A DNA stretch of 64,000 nucleotides from NCBI RefSeq assembly GCF_017104715.1, contig NZ_JAAGPI010000010.1:212086-276085 (forward strand), given 5' to 3'. Of this stretch, positions 35,784 to 43,686 are shown in pieces. A program made the translations under genes and the position numbers. The notes below the pieces were generated by a model, which saw only the letters and a list, made by a program, of their open reading frames with translations, was not told the DNA's origin and made no database searches. The number at the start of each line of letters is the position of its first letter. Position 1 is the stretch's first letter. The DNA comes from Burkholderia sp. Ac-20365 (GTDB lineage Bacteria; Pseudomonadota; Gammaproteobacteria; Burkholderiales; Burkholderiaceae).

Positions 35784-36515
35784 ATGCAGGCCACGCCTAC
35801 TCTTCCAACCGGTCTCGCGCCGGAAGCTTCCGCCCGAATCAACCCGCGTATCGCCACGGTGACGGGTATCGTCATCGGACTTCACGTCATCGCGCTCGCT
35901 ATCGCGTTCACGGTGCGTACGGTCACGCCTTTGCCGGTCGAAACCCCGCGCACGATTACGGCCGAACTGCTGCCGCCGCCGGCCCCTGCCGCGGCGCCCG
36001 TCGCGATCGAATCGGCCCCGCCGCCGCCGAAGCCCGTACCCGTGCAAAAGGTCAAGCCGAAGGTGCAGCCGCGCCCGACGCCGAAGCCCACGCCGACTCC
36101 GATGCCCGTCGCGCAAGCGCCGTCGCAGCACGAGATCAGCGCGCCCGCCGATCCAGCTCCGCCCGCACCGCCGGCCCCGGCAGCGCCTGCCGCACCCGCT
36201 GCGCCCGCCGCAAAGCCGGTGATGTCGATCACCGCGCCGAAAGACGCGTCGCACCTGAGCTGCAGCATCGTCGAGCCGACCTATCCGGCCATGTCGCGCC
36301 GCCGCGGTGAAACAGGACGCGCGGTCGTCCAGTTCATTCTGTCGGCATCGGGCCGGATCGAAAACGTCGAACTGAAGAAGAGCAGCGGCTCCGATCGTCT
36401 CGATCAGGCCGCCCTCGACGCGATTCGCTCCAGCTCGTGCAAGCCCTATCTGGTGGATGGCGAGCCGGTCCGCGTGCCCGCCGTCCAGCCATTCGATTTC
36501 AGCCTGAACAACTAA
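35784..36515 (+). CDS. tonB: TonB energy-transducing protein
   Basis: 243 residues in the classic layout: a short cytoplasmic start, one membrane anchor (IATVTGIVIGLHVIALAIAFTVRT), a long Pro/Ala/Lys-rich periplasmic spacer (residues about 60-155) and a C-terminal TonB domain (CSIVEPTYPAMSRRRGETGRAVVQFILSASGRIENVELKKSSGSDRLDQAALDAI). It links inner-membrane proton motive force to outer-membrane siderophore or heme receptors. exbB and exbD follow on the same strand with 41-bp and 16-bp gaps. The ATG at 35784 avoids a non-coding extension back to 35742. Confidence 0.93.
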   Translation: MQATPTLPTGLAPEASARINPRIATVTGIVIGLHVIALAIAFTVRTVTPLPVETPRTITAELLPPPAPAAAPVAIESAPPPPKPVPVQKVKPKVQPRPTPKPTPTPMPVAQAPSQHEISAPADPAPPAPPAPAAPAAPAAPAAKPVMSITAPKDASHLSCSIVEPTYPAMSRRRGETGRAVVQFILSASGRIENVELKKSSGSDRLDQAALDAIRSSSCKPYLVDGEPVRVPAVQPFDFSLNN

Positions 36516-36556
36516 GTGATCAGCTGACCAGGATTTCAAAGAAAAAAGGAATTGCC

Positions 36557-37288
36557 ATGCAGAACTACGGTATCGCCCACGTCTGGGCACAAGGGGATTT
36601 CGTCACACGCGGTATCGCGGTGGCATTGCTGATCATGTCGGTGCTGTCGTGGAGCGTGATCGTCGTCAAGAGCTGGAACGTGATGCGCCTGAACCGCCTG
36701 ACGAAGAACGCCGAAAAGGCCTTCTGGCATTCGGACGATGTCGCCGACGGCATGAAGAAGCTCGGCAGCGGCACGTCGTCGCCGGCTGAAAACCCGTTCC
36801 TCGCGCTCGCGCTGGCGGGCCAGGAAGCCGCCGATCACCATCATCAGACGCAACCGCATCTGCACGATCGCATGGACGTGTCGGACTGGATCACGCGCTG
36901 CCTGAAGGACACGATGGACGAAAGCGTCGCGCGCATGCAGAGCGGTCTTGCCGTGCTCGCGTCGATCGGCAGCACGGCGCCGTTCGTCGGCCTGTTCGGC
37001 ACGGTGTGGGGTATCTATCACGCGCTGCTGAGCATCGGCGCAGCGGGCCAGTCGTCGATCGATCAGGTCGCAGGTCCCGTCGGTGAAGCGCTGATCATGA
37101 CCGCCTTTGGTCTGTTCGTCGCGATTCCCGCTGTGCTCGGCTACAACGCACTGACGCGCGCCAACAAGGGCATCGTCAGCAAGCTGAGCCGCTTTGCGCA
37201 CGGTCTGCATGCGTTCTTCGTGACGGGCGCGCGCCTGTCGTCGTCGAAGCGCGGAGACGGTCTTCGGCTCGCGACCCGCGCCAACTAA
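36557..37288 (+). CDS. exbB: ExbB/TolQ proton channel protein
   Basis: 243 residues. The first membrane span is FVTRGIAVALLIMSVLSWSVIVVKSW; the C-terminal half has the TolQ/ExbB signature SGLAVLASIGSTAPFVGLFGTVWGIYHALLSIG and GEALIMTAFGLFVAIPAVLGYNAL. A histidine-rich cytoplasmic patch (ADHHHQTQPHLHD) is notable. It forms the proton channel that energises TonB with ExbD. AAAGGA precedes the ATG at 36557. It sits between tonB and exbD, which favours ExbB over TolQ. Confidence 0.92.
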   Translation: MQNYGIAHVWAQGDFVTRGIAVALLIMSVLSWSVIVVKSWNVMRLNRLTKNAEKAFWHSDDVADGMKKLGSGTSSPAENPFLALALAGQEAADHHHQTQPHLHDRMDVSDWITRCLKDTMDESVARMQSGLAVLASIGSTAPFVGLFGTVWGIYHALLSIGAAGQSSIDQVAGPVGEALIMTAFGLFVAIPAVLGYNALTRANKGIVSKLSRFAHGLHAFFVTGARLSSSKRGDGLRLATRAN

Positions 37289-37304
37289 TTAACGAGGCAT
37301 AGCG

Positions 37305-37724
37305 ATGGCAATGAGCCCTTTCGCCGGCGACGATGACGACGGCCTCATGAATGAAATCAACATGACGCCGCTCGTCGACGTCATGCTGGTTCTCCTGATC
37401 GTGTTCATGGTGACGATCCCCGTGATCCGCCATGCAGTGAAGATCGATCTGCCGCACGCGAGCAGCCAGAAGGAAGACACCAAGCCCGCGCAGGTGACGG
37501 TATCGATCGATGCCGACGGCAATCTGTCGTGGGACGATCAGAAGATCTCCGACGACATGCTGCAGGCAAAGATCGCCGCAGCCGCGCAGCAGGAACCGCA
37601 GCCTGAACTGCACTTGAGCGCGGACCGCAAGGTCGCGTACGAGAAGGTGGCGCAGGTGATGTCGGAAGCGCAGGCAGGCGGCCTGACGAAGATCGGTTTC
37701 GTCACGGAGCCGAAGGCGAAGTAA
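37305..37724 (+). CDS. exbD: ExbD/TolR biopolymer transport protein
   Basis: 139 residues: a short cytoplasmic start (GLMNEINMTPLVD), one membrane span (VMLVLLIVFMVTIPVI) whose Asp in TPLVDVMLVLLIVFM is the proton-carrying residue, and a periplasmic domain ending QAGGLTKIGFVTEP. It completes the TonB-ExbB-ExbD motor and is the last gene before a pair of terminators. Confidence 0.93.
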   Translation: MAMSPFAGDDDDGLMNEINMTPLVDVMLVLLIVFMVTIPVIRHAVKIDLPHASSQKEDTKPAQVTVSIDADGNLSWDDQKISDDMLQAKIAAAAQQEPQPELHLSADRKVAYEKVAQVMSEAQAGGLTKIGFVTEPKAK

Positions 37725-37752
37725 GCACGCCGCCCTCTTCCGCTTGAATAAA

Positions 37753-37771
37753 AGCCCTGTTTTTCAGGGCT
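37753..37771 (+). terminator. First hairpin after exbD
   Basis: Stem AGCCCTG (37753-37759) with CAGGGCT (37765-37771), loop TTTTT, followed by AAAAAG. The T-rich loop and A-rich flank suit the opposite strand better, but together with the next hairpin it forms a tandem pair. Confidence 0.5.
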
Positions 37772-37780
37772 AAAAAGTAA

Positions 37781-37812
37781 AAGGCCTTCATCGTCGGATG
37801 AAGGCCTTTTTT
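37781..37812 (+). terminator. Strong terminator of tonB-exbB-exbD
   Basis: A perfect 12-bp stem, AAGGCCTTCATC (37781-37792) with its complement (37797-37808), 4-base loop, followed by TTTT. The A run on the other side lets it also stop the minus strand gene at 37844. Confidence 0.93.
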
Positions 37813-37843
37813 CGTGCGCACTCGGCGCCTTCGGGCGGCGGGA

Positions 37844-37960
37844 TCATTTTCCGTCACTTCTGCTCTGGATCTGATCACCACATGCGAAAGCCGTGGTCGA
37901 CACGGACAACGCTGTCAGCCCTATCAGGCCTACTATCAAAGCGGCCGTGATTTTTCGCAT
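37844..37960 (-). CDS. Small secreted or lipoprotein-like peptide (38 aa)
   Basis: A short gene on the minus strand: 38 residues, MRKITAALIVGLIGLTALSV then STTAFACGDQIQSRSDGK. It has a clear signal peptide with a possible lipobox or cleavage at AFAC, leaving a mature tail of about 13 residues. AAGGAG lies six bases before the ATG, which is the strongest argument that it is translated. The shared terminator at 37781-37812 closes it. Function unknown. Confidence 0.6.
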   Translation of the reverse strand: MRKITAALIVGLIGLTALSVSTTAFACGDQIQSRSDGK

Positions 37961-38105
37961 AGGACACTCCTTAGCGAAGGGATTTCAATATAAGCCTGTG
38001 AGCTTTTTCATACAAGCCTGCGGCCATTGAAAGTATCCATCGCTGGCGGCGCTTAAATGTCAAAAACGATATTCGCTCCGGGCACGCGCTGTTACGTCGC
38101 CTCTA

Positions 38106-39086
38106 TCATGCGACGGCCGCTTTCAGGCGCATCTGTTTTGCCTCGCGCTCCGGGCATTCCTGTTGAATGAACTTGCCCGTGTCGGGGTCGAGCATCTCGA
38201 CGAGATAATCGACGAAGGTCCGCACTGCAGGCACCATGCCTTGCCGCGACAGAAAGACCGCGTACAACTGCGGCGACGGCAGCGTCCAGCCCGGCATCAC
38301 GGGCGACAGACGCCCGCTGCGCAGCGCGGCGCCGTACATCATTTCGGGCAGCGCAGTGATGCCGACGCCCGCGAGCGCCGCTTCGAGAATCATCATCAGA
38401 TCGGCCGTCACGAGGCGCGGCTCGTGTTCGTGCGCGTGACGCGTGCCGTCCGGCGCGATCAGGTTGTAGACGTGGCGGCCGTCGCCCGTGGGCACGTCGA
38501 GCGTCTCGAAGCGCTTCAGGTCAGCGGGTTCCAGCGGCGGCGCATTCTGGCTCAGCAAACTCGGCGCGCCAACCAGCATCTGCTGCGTGCGCCACAACGG
38601 CCGCACGACGATGTTCGCGTTTTCGGGCGGCTCCGAGCGCACGCGCAGCGCGACATCGATCGAATCTTCGAACAGATCGACCACGCGATTCGTCACGCGC
38701 ACCACGACGCGCACTTCGGGGTACCGATGCATGAACTCCGGCATGATCTGCGACATCATGGTCTGCGAGATCGTCACGGGCACGCTCACGCGCACCGTGC
38801 CGCGCGGCGACGCCCGCAGTTGCTGCACGACGTTGACGGCCGCCTGCGCCTCCGACAGCATCGCCTGGCAATGCTGGTAGAACAGCTGCCCTGCTTCCGT
38901 CAGCGCGAGCTTGCGCGTCGAGCGCTGCAACAGGCGCACGCCCAGCGACGCCTCCAGCTCCGTCAACCGGCGCGACAGACGCGACTTCGAAATGCCGAGC
39001 ACGCGTTCGGCGGCGGAAAACCCGCCATGTTCGACGACCTGCGAGAAATACATCAGGTCGTTGAGGTTATGCGAATCGATCTTCAT
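38106..39086 (-). CDS. LysR family regulator divergent from pirin
   Basis: 326 residues. The DNA-binding start is HNLNDLMYFSQVVEHGGFSAAERVLGISKSRLSRRLTELEASLGVRLLQRSTRKLALTEAG, typical of the CrgA/PecT-like branch, with a normal effector domain. The C-terminus is about 25 residues longer than average (CPEREAKQMRLKAAVA). It is divergent from the pirin gene across 122 bp containing an inverted repeat, so pirin is its likely target. Confidence 0.88.
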   Translation of the reverse strand: MKIDSHNLNDLMYFSQVVEHGGFSAAERVLGISKSRLSRRLTELEASLGVRLLQRSTRKLALTEAGQLFYQHCQAMLSEAQAAVNVVQQLRASPRGTVRVSVPVTISQTMMSQIMPEFMHRYPEVRVVVRVTNRVVDLFEDSIDVALRVRSEPPENANIVVRPLWRTQQMLVGAPSLLSQNAPPLEPADLKRFETLDVPTGDGRHVYNLIAPDGTRHAHEHEPRLVTADLMMILEAALAGVGITALPEMMYGAALRSGRLSPVMPGWTLPSPQLYAVFLSRQGMVPAVRTFVDYLVEMLDPDTGKFIQQECPEREAKQMRLKAAVA

Positions 39087-39154
39087 GTCATCGTTTCACT
39101 AGCAGAACAATCCATTGCGATAGACGGCCTGTTACGGCCAAAAACGGTCCATAT

Positions 39155-39185
39155 AATAGCCCTATGTTTCAGAAATAACGCTATT
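39155..39185. promoter_or_regulatory. Probable LysR operator and promoter before pirin
   Basis: AATAGC (39155-39160) and GCTATT (39180-39185) bracket a shorter palindrome TTTC-A-GAAA (39167-39175) in the LysR/pirin gap. A TATAAT hexamer at 39152-39157 is a candidate -10 element. Seen by eye only. Confidence 0.45.
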
Positions 39186-39208
39186 CCCCAATTTTCGAGG
39201 TGATTTTG

Positions 39209-40081
39209 ATGAGCGCGACCCGCACGATCGAACGCACGTATCCTTCCGTACGCACGGTTGAGGGCGGCGGTTTCGTCGTCCACCGCCCGTTCCCGACCCG
39301 CATGCTGATGGATTTCGACCCGTTTCTGCTGCTCGATGAAATGGGTCCCGTCGACTATGCGCCCGGCGAGGCGAAAGGCGCGCCGGATCACCCGCATCGC
39401 GGCTTCGAAACGGTCACGTACGTGCTCGAAGGCCAGTTCGGCCACAAGGATTCGGCGGGCCACTCGGGCACGCTGCGCGCAGGCGACGTGCAATGGATGA
39501 CCGCTGGCGCGGGCGTCGTGCATAGCGAAATGCCCGATCCGTCGTTTATCGCGACGGGTGGCCGCGTGCATGGCCTGCAACTGTGGGTGAATCTGCCGAA
39601 GCGTGACAAGATGATCGCGCCGCACTATCAGGAAATGCCGTCGGCGGGGATTCCCGTCGCGACATCGGCTGACGGCAAGGTGCGCGTAAAGGTGATCGCT
39701 GGCGAAGCGCTCGGCATGAAGGCCGCGATCGAAACGCGCACGCCGATTCTCTATCAGCATTTCACGCTGCAGCCGGGCGCGACCATCGTGCACCCTGTTC
39801 CGCGCGACTATCGCGTGTTCGCTTATGGGTTGGCGGGCAAGGGCTTCTATAGCGACGAGCGGCTCGAAATCGGCGCGCAGCAGATGATCGTGTTCGACAA
39901 CGACGGCGACACGGTGACGATCTCCGCCGGCGACGAACCGCTCGATGTGCTGCTGTTCGGCGGCGTGCCGCTGAACGAACCCGTCGTGCGCTACGGTCCG
40001 TTCGTGATGAACACGGAAGACGAGATCCGTCAGGCCGTGATCGACTATCAGGCGGGCCGCATGGGGCAGATCACGCACTAG
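39209..40081 (+). CDS. Pirin family protein
   Basis: 290 residues in a bicupin fold. The N-terminal cupin carries the pirin metal site: GAPDHPHRGFETVTYVLEGQFGHKDS and TAGAGVVHSEMP, with His, His, His and Glu. The second cupin (FTLQPGATIVHPVPRDYRVFAYGLAGKGFY ... VRYGPFVMNTEDEIRQAVIDYQAGRMG) is also typical. Some pirins act as quercetin dioxygenases, others as redox-sensitive regulators; which applies is not known. GAGG precedes the ATG at 39209. The divergent LysR gene probably controls it. Confidence 0.92.
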   Translation: MSATRTIERTYPSVRTVEGGGFVVHRPFPTRMLMDFDPFLLLDEMGPVDYAPGEAKGAPDHPHRGFETVTYVLEGQFGHKDSAGHSGTLRAGDVQWMTAGAGVVHSEMPDPSFIATGGRVHGLQLWVNLPKRDKMIAPHYQEMPSAGIPVATSADGKVRVKVIAGEALGMKAAIETRTPILYQHFTLQPGATIVHPVPRDYRVFAYGLAGKGFYSDERLEIGAQQMIVFDNDGDTVTISAGDEPLDVLLFGGVPLNEPVVRYGPFVMNTEDEIRQAVIDYQAGRMGQITH

Positions 40082-40223
40082 CCGTCCATCAGGCTTTTCG
40101 CTGTCCTGTGGCTCAGCCGCGAACCACAGCAAATTCGTTCACAATAGCAATTCGAGCCGCGCGCCGTGTCCTACGCCGCGCGGCATGATCCGTTTCAGTA
40201 CACCGTCCCGCACAGGAGCGCGC

Positions 40224-40622
40224 ATGGCAGACACGAAGGTCACCGCACACATCGGCTCGACGAATTTCCAGGTGCTATTCGACGACGGCGCGCACACATG
40301 GCTCGCCGACGAACCCGAGTCGCTAGGTGGCGGCGACCGCGCCCCGACGCCGAATTCGCTGCTCTTGTCGAGCCTCGGCGCCTGCACGTCCATTACGCTG
40401 AAGATGTACGCCCAGCGCAAAGGCTGGCCGCTCGACGAAGTGCGCGTGACGCTGTCGATGCAGAAAGAAGGCGATGGCACGGCGATCGATCGTCAGATCG
40501 TGCTGACGGGCAATCTGTCGGACGAACAGCAGGAACGACTCCTGCAAATCGCCAATGCATGCCCGGTGCACAAGATCCTGAGCAATCCGATCTCGATCCG
40601 CACGGGTCTGGCCGTTGCCTGA
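40224..40622 (+). CDS. OsmC family protein
   Basis: 132 residues, YhfA/OsmC type. The two catalytic-type cysteines are in LLLSSLGACTSITLKMYAQRKGW and IANACPVHKILS. OsmC-like proteins reduce organic peroxides or bind small hydrophobic molecules. AGGAG precedes the ATG at 40224. It is followed after 39 bp by the DUF1857 gene on the same strand. Confidence 0.9.
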   Translation: MADTKVTAHIGSTNFQVLFDDGAHTWLADEPESLGGGDRAPTPNSLLLSSLGACTSITLKMYAQRKGWPLDEVRVTLSMQKEGDGTAIDRQIVLTGNLSDEQQERLLQIANACPVHKILSNPISIRTGLAVA

Positions 40623-40661
40623 TACTGCGTGAACCTTGAGCATCAAGAGGAAGCTGGTATT

Positions 40662-41153
40662 TTGAACTTCGAACATCTCATTCAGATCAACGATCCCCTC
40701 AATCCGCTCGTCGAAACGATGACGCGCGAACAGTTGTGGGAAGGGCTCGTGCTGCGCGCGGAGCAGCCGCAGCTGTTCGTGATGGGTCTCGACAGCTGCT
40801 CGATCCTGTCGCGCACCGACAGCACGATGGAGCGCGAACTGCACTACGGTCAGGCGACCGTGCGCGATCACGTCACGCTCACGCCGCAGCAGAGCGTGCG
40901 CTACGACATTCTCGCGACGGCTGATTACGTCGGCGGCTCGCTGACGATGACCATCGAGCAGCCCGACGAACTGCAGCTCTTCCTGCGCTTCGAGTACAAG
41001 ACGAGCCTGCCGTCGGCCGAAGCCCACGCCGACCCCGACGCGCATCAGACGGAAGAGATCGTGAAATCGGCGTATCGCGAATCGGACATCGATACCGTTC
41101 GCCTGATCCGCCAGTACGTCAGCGGGCGCAATACGCCCGACCAGTTGCACTAA
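40662..41153 (+). CDS. DUF1857 (SRPBCC fold) protein
   Basis: 163 residues reading NFEHLIQINDPLNPLVETMTREQLWEGLVLRAEQPQLFVMGLDSC, the DUF1857 opening, with a START/Bet v1-like beta-barrel pattern after it. The family is thought to bind a hydrophobic ligand, but none is known. A TTG at 40662, eight bases after AGAGGAAG, gives the family N-terminus; a GTG at 40629 is the alternative. It is probably cotranscribed with the OsmC gene. Confidence 0.8.
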   Translation: MNFEHLIQINDPLNPLVETMTREQLWEGLVLRAEQPQLFVMGLDSCSILSRTDSTMERELHYGQATVRDHVTLTPQQSVRYDILATADYVGGSLTMTIEQPDELQLFLRFEYKTSLPSAEAHADPDAHQTEEIVKSAYRESDIDTVRLIRQYVSGRNTPDQLH

Positions 41154-41237
41154 TTCCAGCGCGCCGCCGAAGCCTTCTGGCGGCGCCAATCCCCTCGCCT
41201 ATCGAAACTCTAAACCGATTAATATTGCAACCTTGTA

Positions 41238-41256
41238 AATGGGAATGGTTATCATT
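41238..41256. promoter_or_regulatory. Fur box upstream of hemP
   Basis: AATGGGAATGGTTATCATT, 46 bp before the hemP start, has the same 19-bp layout as the boxes before bfd and ftrA. It predicts iron-repressed expression of hemP. Confidence 0.7.
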
Positions 41257-41301
41257 TAGAATCAATCTAACGAATCGACGAACACGAACCCAACGGCAAG
41301 C

Positions 41302-41574
41302 ATGACGAACATGACGCGCTCTTCCACGCTAAGCCTGCGCCGCCCTGCGGCAGCGGCATTGACGACCAGCCGTCCGGCCAAGTCCGTGACGACGGCGCCC
41401 GCGGATCGCCATGCAGGCAATGGCAACAACGCAGCGCCAGCCGCTGAGACGACGGACCGCGTATTGCGCAGCGACGCGCTGTTACAGGGTCGCAGTCACG
41501 TGAGCATCGTGCACAACGGCGAGACGTATCAGCTTCGCGCCACGCGTCTGGGCAAGCTGATTCTGACGAAGTAA
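41302..41574 (+). CDS. hemP: HemP family hemin uptake protein
   Basis: 90 residues. The last 40 are the HemP domain (RVLRSDALLQGRSHVSIVHNGETYQLRATRLGKLILTK); the first 50 are a low-complexity Ala/Thr-rich lead. HemP is a small regulator needed for heme receptor expression in Burkholderia and related bacteria. A Fur box precedes it. No hmu transport genes are adjacent, so it acts on genes elsewhere. An ATG three codons later is an equally possible start. Confidence 0.9.
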   Translation: MTNMTRSSTLSLRRPAAAALTTSRPAKSVTTAPADRHAGNGNNAAPAAETTDRVLRSDALLQGRSHVSIVHNGETYQLRATRLGKLILTK

Positions 41575-41598
41575 CGGATTGCAGTAGTACAGGGTATT

Positions 41599-41718
41599 GT
41601 GGGGACCACCTCCCAGAGAGGTGTTGGGCACTAGCCAGCCACGACGGCTTGCACGCGAGATCTAGACCCCTTCGTGCAGACACCAAGCCAGCCGTCGAAG
41701 CAAGCCAGGCCGCTTTTT
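41599..41718 (+). ncRNA. Candidate structured RNA or attenuator downstream of hemP
   Basis: About 120 bases with several perfect stems: ACCTC/GAGGT (41607-41621), CGACGGCT (41642-41649) with AGCCGTCG (41690-41697), nested TGCACG with CGTGCA (41650-41678). A competing 7-bp pairing, GGCTTGC (41646-41652) with GCAAGCC (41700-41706), would break the outer stem just before a T run (GCTTTTTT, 41712-41718). It could be a 3' UTR, a small RNA or an attenuator. No protein frame and no clear promoter were seen. Confidence 0.4.
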
Positions 41719-41776
41719 TGGTTCTCACTGTGACGTGCGCGTATAAGTCGCACAGCGTTGATGAATGCTGGAAATA

Positions 41777-41813
41777 AAAGCCGTGCAGATGACACCGTCT
41801 GCGCGGCTTTTTT
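41777..41813. terminator. Bidirectional terminator between hemP and the GlcG-like gene
   Basis: A stem of about 12 bp with one mismatch (AAAGCCGTGCAGA near 41777 with TCTGCGCGGCTTT ending near 41809) and an 8-base loop, with TTTTTT on the plus side and T-rich sequence on the minus side. It serves the convergent GlcG-like gene and whatever is read from hemP. Confidence 0.8.
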
Positions 41814-41831
41814 ACGTCCAGCGTAGGGCGA

Positions 41832-42239
41832 TCAGTGCAATTCGAGCGCGGCGATGCCAGCACGCGCGATTGCCGTGTCCTGCTCCGACTTCACGCCTGA
41901 CACGCCAATCGCGCCGACCGTCTCGCCTTCCACGACGATCGGCACGCCGCCCTCGACCATCGCAGCCAGCGGCGTGCTCAGAAACGCTATGCGGCCTTGC
42001 TTGATGATGTCTTCGTAGACTTTGGTTTCACGGCGCCCGAGCGCGGCCGTGCGCCCTTTCGCGGTCGCCATATCGACCGTGCCGGGAGCGGCGCCATCCA
42101 TTCGATGCAGGTGAAGGAGATGACCGCCGTCGTCGAGAATCGCGATCGTTACGGTCCAGTGGTTGGCCACCGCATGCGCTTGCGCTGCGGCGGCCATTTT
42201 GACGACGTCTTCGTCGGTCAGTACGGGTTTGGTTCTCAC
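41832..42239 (-). CDS. GlcG/HbpS-like heme-binding type protein
   Basis: 135 residues starting MRTKPVLTDEDVVKMAAAAQAHAVANHWTVTIAILDDGGHLLHLHRMDGAAPGTVDMATAKGRTAA, the GlcG/PduO C-terminal fold, with GGVPIVVEGETVGAIGVSGVKSEQDTAIARAGIAAL. Relatives include HbpS of Streptomyces, which binds heme and iron, but GlcG and PduO branches differ in role. The start is GTG at 42239 after GAGG. It follows ftrD by only 37 bp on the same strand, so it may be the fifth gene of the iron operon. Confidence 0.82.
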   Translation of the reverse strand: MRTKPVLTDEDVVKMAAAAQAHAVANHWTVTIAILDDGGHLLHLHRMDGAAPGTVDMATAKGRTAALGRRETKVYEDIIKQGRIAFLSTPLAAMVEGGVPIVVEGETVGAIGVSGVKSEQDTAIARAGIAALELH

Positions 42240-42276
42240 GGGCGCCTCGCTCGGTACGCGGCGCGCCGTCGATCAA

Positions 42277-43686
42277 TCAATGTGCCGGCCAGTACCAGAA
42301 CATCAGCCACCACGCGCTATCGACGACGGCCAGTGCTGCCATAAACCATAGCACCGACAACGCACGCAGGAAAATCTGCGCCGTATAGCGGCGCGTCACG
42401 AGCCACGCGAGCCACGCACTCCACGCATTCGCGATCACGAGAATCCCGATGCGCACGTCCGACGCCCAGTCGAGCGGCACATGTTCAGCCTTCAGCAGCG
42501 ACAGCGTCGTAGCCGACAGACCGAGGAACACGCCCGTGCCCGCGATCGGAATCAGCGCCTGCGCGAGATGATGCAGACGCGTGCGATCGAAACGTCCGAG
42601 CATGCGGGTCGCGCCCGCCAGCAGCGCGAGCAGCGCGGTACCGTAGACAGCGCCCGTCGCGAGGATGTACGCGATGATCATCGTGCCGTCGAGCCACGAG
42701 AACACGTCGTTCTGTTCGGGGTAATGCGTGAACAGGAACCACGGCGCGTTGGTGTCGAGCGGCCACATGATGTCGTGATCGACGAGCCACGTCGCGAGCG
42801 TCTGCTTGACGTCGATGAACCACGGCGAACCCGTCCAGTGGAACGCGCCGATCGCGATGCCGAGCAGGCCATAGAGAATCAGCGCTGTGTCCCACGCGCT
42901 CGCCTGCTTGTCGCCGAGATGCACGACTTCCGTCGACGGCTTGCGCCACGTCAGCGCGATCGCATCGCGGTGGCCGCTGCAACGGCCGCACATATGGCAC
43001 GCTGCAGCGCCTTCCATCTTGCGCAACGGCACGAGCGGCGCGCAGTTGATCGGGATCACGCGATGCCCGTGTTCGCCTTCCTTGTACGACCGGCGCCACG
43101 CGTCTTCGTCGACTTTGTAGTGGAACGGCGCGAGGCGCGCCAAAAGCGAAAAAACCCCGTTGACGGGGCACAGGTATTTACACCAGACGCGCTTCTCTCG
43201 ACCGTATAACAATCCGATGATCATCGCGGCGAAGGTCGATCCGCCTAACACCAGTAAGACCGCTTTCGGATACTGGTAGACGCTGACCATCTGACCGTAG
43301 ATCGTCGTCAGACCGAATGCGACGAATGGCCAGCCGCCCCATCGCATCCAGCGTGGAATCGCCCAGCCTCTGCCATATTTGCTCGCGAATTCCGCAAGCG
43401 CGCCTTCAGGACATAAGACACCGCACCACACGCGCCCGAGCATCACCATCGACAGCAACACGAACGGCCACCAGATGCCCCAGAACACGAACTGCGCCGC
43501 GAGCGTCAGGTTATTCCACAGATGCGCAGTGTCGCCCGGCAGTTCGGTGAACGCGGGCACGAGAATCAGAAACGCGTAGACAGCGACGACGACCCACTGG
43601 ATGCCGCGGATGGCAGCGCCGTGGCGCTGCATCCAGTTTCCGGCAACAGCCAGCCGGCTGCGGCGATTTGCAACGGCACTCATCAT
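42277..43686 (-). CDS. ftrD: FtrD-like polyferredoxin membrane protein of the ferrous iron system
   Basis: 469 residues with several membrane spans and NapH-type ferredoxin motifs: VWCGVLCPEGALAEF, VWCKYLCPVNGVFSLL and CHMCGRCSGHRDAIALTWRKP. This matches the electron-accepting FtrD subunit of FtrABCD systems, thought to recycle electrons from iron or copper oxidation in the periplasm. Its start overlaps the ftrC stop (ATGATG over TGA at 43683-43686), a coupled arrangement. The frame is open further upstream within ftrC, but that part is not coding. Confidence 0.87.
   Translation of the reverse strand: MMSAVANRRSRLAVAGNWMQRHGAAIRGIQWVVVAVYAFLILVPAFTELPGDTAHLWNNLTLAAQFVFWGIWWPFVLLSMVMLGRVWCGVLCPEGALAEFASKYGRGWAIPRWMRWGGWPFVAFGLTTIYGQMVSVYQYPKAVLLVLGGSTFAAMIIGLLYGREKRVWCKYLCPVNGVFSLLARLAPFHYKVDEDAWRRSYKEGEHGHRVIPINCAPLVPLRKMEGAAACHMCGRCSGHRDAIALTWRKPSTEVVHLGDKQASAWDTALILYGLLGIAIGAFHWTGSPWFIDVKQTLATWLVDHDIMWPLDTNAPWFLFTHYPEQNDVFSWLDGTMIIAYILATGAVYGTALLALLAGATRMLGRFDRTRLHHLAQALIPIAGTGVFLGLSATTLSLLKAEHVPLDWASDVRIGILVIANAWSAWLAWLVTRRYTAQIFLRALSVLWFMAALAVVDSAWWLMFWYWPAH

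Noticed and set aside
35573..35875. A 100-residue minus strand frame before tonB
   Set aside because: It overlaps the tonB start, has no ribosome site and shows no domain.
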